From Erythroxylum novogranatense (lineage: Eukaryota; Streptophyta; Magnoliopsida; Malpighiales; Erythroxylaceae): DNA of 64,000 nt. A program made the translations under genes and the position numbers. The DNA lies in NCBI GenBank assembly GCA_029891385.1, contig CM057228.1, positions 56,675,783 through 56,739,782 of the forward strand, in the 5' to 3' direction. The notes under the pieces are model-generated. The model was not told where the DNA came from and did not search any database. It saw only the letters and a program-made list of their open reading frames with translations. This document shows, one piece after another, positions 58,975-64,000 of the stretch (position 1 is the stretch's first letter; the number at the start of each line of letters is the position of its first letter).

Positions 58975-59803
58975 CTGTGGAGAGGAAATGGAGGGTGAGC
59001 TCGACGGCTCAGTGGGTAACAACTTAATAATTAAGAATAAGCAAAAACATTATGTATTCATTTACTTTCAAAATCAATATCACATTGATAAAACATTTTC
59101 AATTTCTCAATTCTCTTCACCAAAATCATCATATCAAACAAGTTACAAATCAACATATCACATAATCACATAAAAGTGGTTCAGGTGGATCCGAAACAGA
59201 ACGTACTATACATTCCCGCGAAGCGGTCATGTGTAGCCATGAACTTATGGGAGTCCGTAAGGAGCTTCAGTGCCACTAGCGAGCAGGCGGGAGAAGCCTA
59301 TGGTTAGACAGGTGCACCTAACTCTTAAGGGACCACCCCAAACTCAAAGAAAGCATGAAAATCACATAATTCACACAATTTATACACATTAGCCATAAAT
59401 GGCCCTTACCATAATCACTTTCATATAATTTGCCAAAATCACATATTCAACTCTTTTTCACTTATCAAATCATTTTACAAATATTCCCAACATAAATTTA
59501 CGTTCAAAGGATATCTCATACAAGTTAAAAGCATCACAAAGAGTAATTCATACAAAAATCTTAAACCATTGGAAAGCATTTATTAGCATTTATTATAAAA
59601 ATTTTATTAAGCCTATAACTCAATTATTAAGAAATCACCCACCTTAATTCCTTAGCTTTGAGATTGGTCAATTGGTCTTGCTTCTTTCTCTAAGTGCCTC
59701 ACTTCACCTTCATCAAGCACAATAATCCCAATTTAACGTAAGATACTAAAATTGGAAATTCTAAGGAAAGGAAAATCAAGAATTAAAACCTACCTAACCT
59801 TAC
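58975..59803 (-). other. Candidate leader intron in the B LTR
   Basis: Donor GGGTAAGGTT, weaker than in G and C; acceptor ATTTCCTCTCCACAG then GTGACG. The context before the acceptor (CACTGAGCCGT-AGCTCACC) is shared with G and C. Confidence 0.35.
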
Positions 59804-60520
59804 CCATGCCTTTCCTAAACTATTTAAACCAAAACCCATCAAGAATCTCCAAAAATTTCGAAATTCCCTTACCTATTGACCTCCCACGAATTTCTTCTTT
59901 TGCCTCCAATGAAGGATTAAACTCTTCATCTTCCTCTTTCTTCTTAAAGAAACTCTTAGAATCTCCTTTCTAAAGCAAGAAAATCACAAAGCCCCAATCC
60001 TCTTCTTCTTCTTCTTCTTCTCCTTATCTTGGTCGAAAGTCACTCTCTCCTTTTTCTCTTTATGAATATCATAAGCTTCTTTCTTAAATGACTTAGGGAA
60101 TAGTTTTCTTAACTTATAACCTATAGCAAAACTACGTAGTTTTAATATCCTTCACTCTAGCAATTTATCTTCTCTCCTTTTCCTTATAAAATCCGTAGCT
60201 TCACTCTTCATTTCATACGGCTACTACTTATTCAAGTCCTTCCTTCTTCATTCTTCTTTTAATTACAAAATAAAAAGACTATAATGCCCTTCCTTTTAAG
60301 CCTTAAGCCTTAAAAACATAAGCAAACTTCCTAAATTGCCCTTACACCATCCTATTTTTTTAAATTCTAACAACTTATTAAAATTTCAATTTTAACTAAA
60401 TACCTCAATTAATCTCTATTAACTAAGTACTAAAAATCTCAAATTATTCTAACTAAAAGAAATTATCAATCTAAACCTCAAAATAAATAAAATATGTTTA
60501 ATTCGAATCGGGATCCAACA

Positions 60521-61149
60521 TGAATTATATGGAACTTATAAAGTTTGTTATAATTATGGTAGTAAATCATTAAATCTCATAAATATGATATATGAGATGT
60601 AATAACAATTTAAAAAGGATGATTACTTGTATTTCATTATATTTACTAATGACTTTATATGATATAGTCACACTTATCAAATGAAATATTGATTTAAAAT
60701 TATTAAAAGTTTAAAGTACTTAAATCCAAGTAAAAATATAACATTAGAAATGCCAAAGTAGTTCAATGAGATTAATGTAATGAGATTAAATTTTCTTGAT
60801 TTTCCATATAGAATAATATTCTCTAACTAATATCTTTATAACTAAATTCCATAATAGTATGGTTTTGTACGAGGAAAACACAATGTGAGATATTATATGA
60901 TGCAATATTTGTTTATACTATAGTTATGCATAGTACAATTATATGGCTTGAAAGTTTCAATTATATCAATTAGCAATATCATATTATATACATAATGTTA
61001 AGACTTTGAAAATTCAAAGTTAATGATTTTAGAATATGATTCTTAGTTGATGTATATATTATCCAATAAGTTTAGAAGTAACTAGATAATAAAAGTTATG
61101 ATGAGTGCAAATGGTTAGATATCATCACACAAATCTAATTGAATAAAGT
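60521..61149. other. AT-rich DNA without recognised gene
   Basis: Follows the B LTR. TGAAT at 60521-60525 would be the right TSD of B. No open frame or motif could be assigned; it may be older copia pol sequence too decayed to read. Confidence 0.5.
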
Positions 61150-61810
61150 CTTTGTTTTAATAAAACTTTTATGAGAATGATTCTCAAGATAAGCAGTGGA
61201 GAAGATGAAATTTAAAACTTCATATCTTATAACAAGACATCCAAATGAAACTAGTTCCTTTTTGATGCATTTGAAACATAATCTAAAGGGTACAAGATGA
61301 TGAAAAAATAAATTTTATAATGAATTCAAAGACTAATTTTTCAAGATGATTGTGAATTTATCATGTTTATAGAAAAGTTAGTGGGAGTTTATTGGATTTT
61401 TCAATGAGAGTATGTAAATGATATATTGCTTATAGAAAAAAATAACTTACAATTTCAATTACTAAAGATATGATAATCTATGAGAAACTCTCATTAGATA
61501 TTAAAAGATAAAATTTAAGTATGAAAATTAGATCTATAAAGAAAGACACGAAGTTGTTTACCTATTGTAAATCAAGTACATAGGTATTGTACTAATTAGT
61601 ATTTAAGATATTTGATACTTATGAAGTATTAAAGATATTTATTATTCTATATGAGAGTTGATATTTAAGCTCAAGTTCATATGGATATTAACTTTATTTT
61701 GACCAAAGTTAGTCCTACTTAAGGAACTTTTTACTGGAAATCATATTTATGCATTATGTATATTTTTATATGATAGAAATATATATGGTATATGTTTTGC
61801 TCTTTTGGTT
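61150..61810 (+). pseudogene. Ty1/copia reverse transcriptase remnant
   Basis: On the plus strand VYRKVSGS (about 61369-61392) is followed after a frame change by YVNDILLIEKNN (61411-61446), the copia-type YVDDIL catalytic block. The C-terminal RT region is traceable by similarity of the DNA near 61525-61610, and a TRPDICFA-like end lies near 61770-61800. Stops and indels are everywhere; it is far older than the gypsy nest. The part before 61300 is weak. Confidence 0.62.
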
Positions 61811-61999
61811 ATCCATAGAATATACATTTACGTTGTAAGTTTTCTTCGTTTAGTTTGTTACAAGGAGGGTGGCCTGTCATCGCCATGTTTCCTCCTTGTC
61901 TTCATTTTTTGTTTTATTTGATTTTGTAATGTACAAATTTCTGTAGAATTCTTTTAAGATCCTAATTTGTTTTAAAGTTTCTCAGTTCCTTTCGTAAAT

Positions 62000-63080
62000 T
62001 TAGATAAAGAGTACTTAAAAACAATAATTTCCTTTTTCAATATTTCATTCTCAGTCCTTAATGCATCTAAATTATTATTTACATCAATAATCACATTTTT
62101 GGATGCTTTAATGCTATGTAATTTACTTTTCATCTTTTTATTCTCAATCATGCATGCATCTAACTCTTTTTGAACTTACTTTAGTTTGGAAGAAAAATTC
62201 TTCCTTCTCTTACAATTTCTAAACTTTATACTAATTCATCATATCTCAAATCAATATCAATATCATTATTACAAAAATTAGGGTTAGATGTTATTTCATC
62301 ATTACAAGAATTAGGGTTAGATGTTATTTCACCATTTTCCATAACAGTAAAGCACATATATGCTATCTCTTATTCTGAATGTTCACTTTCATATTCACTT
62401 GTGTCATCCCAAGTTGATGCTTTTAGTGATTTATTCTTATCCTTCTCCTTCTTTTTATATTTTCTCTCATACTTCCTAATATCTTTGAGTTAAGGACAAC
62501 ATGTCTTTCTATGGTCAAGTTTTCTACATTCAAAGAAAGTAATATTAGAGGATTTATGTTTTAAATGATTTTTATCTTCCTTGAAGTCCTTTCTTTTGAA
62601 AAATTTCTTCTTCAATAACTTCATGAATTTTCTAGTAAGTAAACCAATTTCTCCATTTTTGTTTTCACTAGTTGATTTCTCTTGTTGTGTCTCTTGAAAT
62701 CTCATTTCAGATGTGAGGGGAGACTAAGTTCCTTCAATAGTAGTTTTTTAGATCTTTGGCTTCTCATATTGCTATCACTTTAGCTTCCTACGTCTTCCGA
62801 AATGACCTAAGCAACATAATAATTCAACATTAGTATAGGTCTTTCCAAGACCTTTGAGAGCATATATAGCATCAATCTAGTATACATGTTATAAATGCTT
62901 TCATTATGCTTGAATTGAAAGAATTCATATTGATGTGTTAGCTTGCTTACTTTGCTCTCCTTAACTTGATTTGTGCCTTTGTAAGTAGTTTCTAATGTAT
63001 GCCAAAGGTTATATGCCACTTCACACATAGAGACACTATTAAATTTGTTTCCTCTTAAACAAGGTAAATTCACTTAGAAA
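62000..63080 (-). pseudogene. Ty1/copia gag remnant
   Basis: Minus strand: a UBN2-type gag domain at 62807-63073 (MCEVAYNLWHTLETTYKGTNQVKESKVS, HNESIYNMYTRL); a basic stretch and knuckle FFECRKLDHRKTCCP at 62490-62540 (C-x2-C pattern damaged); an acidic STWDDTSEYESEHSE segment near 62380-62425; and a coiled-coil-like NLDALRTENEILKKEI ending KFTKGTEKL near 61985-62090. This order is usual for plant copia gag. Several stops are present. It lies on the strand opposite to the RT remnant at 61150-61810. Confidence 0.68.
62271..62335 (-). repeat. 33-bp in-frame tandem duplication in the copia gag remnant
   Basis: The words ATTACAA-AATTAGGGTTAGATGTTATTTC occur twice in tandem, encoding EITSNPN-C-N repeats. 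Confidence 0.6.
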
Positions 63081-64000
63081 AAAATATAAATGATAAAAAG
63101 TAAATGATTGTTTATATGTCTTGACTACCAAATAAGATAAGGACTTTGATAATGTATTTGGTTACTCTCATTATTTTAATCTACATAATAACCCTCATAA
63201 CTATTTGAAAATATTGCTCTATTCTAATGATCTAAAATCCTATTTAAATTTAATTGATCTTGAGTTTGCTCAACAAACTAACTAAACTTAAATTAGGTAG
63301 ATAAATACTTTATCAATCACATTTCATATGAATCCTAGAACAATTAGGTGAGAACTCTTGCTAAAATATATTTTATATATTTTCCTGACCTTGCCTCTGA
63401 ATTTATGTGATCATGAGTCTGCTCATATAAATCACACAAATTTAGTTAATTAGGAACCATTGTTATAAGATTTTTATTCCCTAATTGCACCTAAAAAGGG
63501 TGAATTGGGTGTTTATAAAATTCAAAAATTTTCGAACCAATGTACTTAATTAAAAATAATCAATATAAATAAGTACAAGGAAATTGTTTAATATAAATTA
63601 ATTGAACAACTGAACAATAATTTAAAGAGGATAGGGAGAAGAGAACGCAATTTGATATATAGTGATTCGACAAATAACCCTTGACTGCATTCACTCCTAA
63701 CATTCTTTTAAGATTTCTACTGTAATTCTTCTTTCAACGTGAAGAATAACCTTTGTACAATCTTTCTCAATAAAGAGGAGTCATTCTTTTATTCTTCTTC
63801 CAAGGTGAAGAGGAACCTAAATCTCACTTGTATCACAGCCAAATACAATAATATATTGCCCAACTAAATACTACGACTCAAAATATCTCACTTTATTAGA
63901 TGATAACTCCAAAAATCAGTCACTTATATAAATATGACACGATGATACTCAAATGATCGGAAAAATATTTAAAATGTTTGTATAAAACATCCAAAACCTT
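63081..64000. other. AT-rich DNA without recognised gene
   Basis: No coding signal is seen. A phrase CACCTAAAAAGGGTGAATTGG near 63488 resembles words seen in some copia LTRs, but no LTR ends could be found. Confidence 0.45.

Larger units (their letters stand above)
18211..60520 (-). mobile_element. Element B: outermost Ty3/gypsy chromovirus (Tekay-type), interrupted by A, C, F and H
   Basis: Pieces of one minus-strand element resume after each younger insertion: integrase to RT at 18211-20056, protease at 43642-43971 and 53669-53834, gag at 55695-56936, primer site near 57186 and the 5' LTR at 57201-60520. Continuity is shown by the TSD copies CATAG and CTGCA and by protein order across the breaks. 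Its 3' LTR lies left of the window, because A interrupts B at 18210. As the host of four insertions it is the oldest member of the nest. The joined span also contains C, F and H, which are listed separately. Confidence 0.88.
57201..60520 (-). repeat. 5' LTR of element B (type I, 3320 bp)
   Basis: TGTTGGAACC...GGATCCAACA on the plus strand. It carries at least four diverged tandem units of about 180-200 bp at 57780-58510, a candidate intron (donor 59803, acceptor 58975), a (CTT)n run at 60001-60023 and a possible TATA element near 60182-60190. No partner LTR is in the window, so its exact ends rest on TG/CA and the adjacent primer site. Confidence 0.85.

Overview
The window is plant nuclear DNA made almost entirely of LTR retrotransposons inserted into one another. 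I see no host gene, tRNA, rRNA or CRISPR array. The polyprotein order (gag, protease, RT, RNase H, integrase), a chromodomain after the integrase, tRNA-iMet-type primer sites (TGGTATCAGAGC) and LTRs of 2-3 kb all point to Ty3/gypsy chromoviruses of the Tekay/Del type in an angiosperm, probably a eudicot, in heterochromatin. The species cannot be told.

The nest can be read from LTR ends and target-site duplications (TSDs). Outermost is element B (minus strand; 5' LTR 57201-60520; body in pieces 18211-20056, 43642-43971, 53669-53834 and 55695-57200; its 3' end lies left of the window). Four insertions sit in B: A (minus, 1-18210, left end outside the window), C (minus, 20057-43641, TSD CATAG), F (minus, 43972-53668, TSD CTGCA) and a solo-LTR-like piece H (53835-55694). 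Element G (plus, 3770-14726, TSD GCACC) lies in A. Element D (minus, 25711-40272, TSD CCACA) lies in C. Element E (plus, 29858-36257) lies in D and is cut off on its right by a deletion with a 5-bp microhomology, so the B>C>D>E path is four levels deep. Right of B, 60521-64000 is AT-rich and holds decayed Ty1/copia remains: an RT piece on plus and a gag piece on minus.

There are two LTR architectures. Type I (B, C, G) runs TGTTGG...CCAACA on the element strand. Type II (A, D, E, F) runs TGTAACATCC...GCTACA. Both carry a strong GTAAGT 5' splice site in the front part of the LTR and plausible acceptors further on. In type II these would define a 67-68 nt micro-exon of the same size in different families, which is the most novel-looking signal here. 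Several LTRs also carry a CpG-rich island built from CGTCGCGACG palindromes, and B and G LTRs share a diverged tandem unit of about 180 bp.

All polyproteins are broken. Part of the damage is classic decay: Gln CAG to TAG stops, and stops shared between separate insertions. A large part consists of odd changes at CAG/CTG sites (CTG to CG, CAG to CG or CGA) even between the two LTRs of one insertion. This looks more like a systematic long-read consensus error at methylated CHG sites than evolution, so frameshifts here should not be taken at face value.
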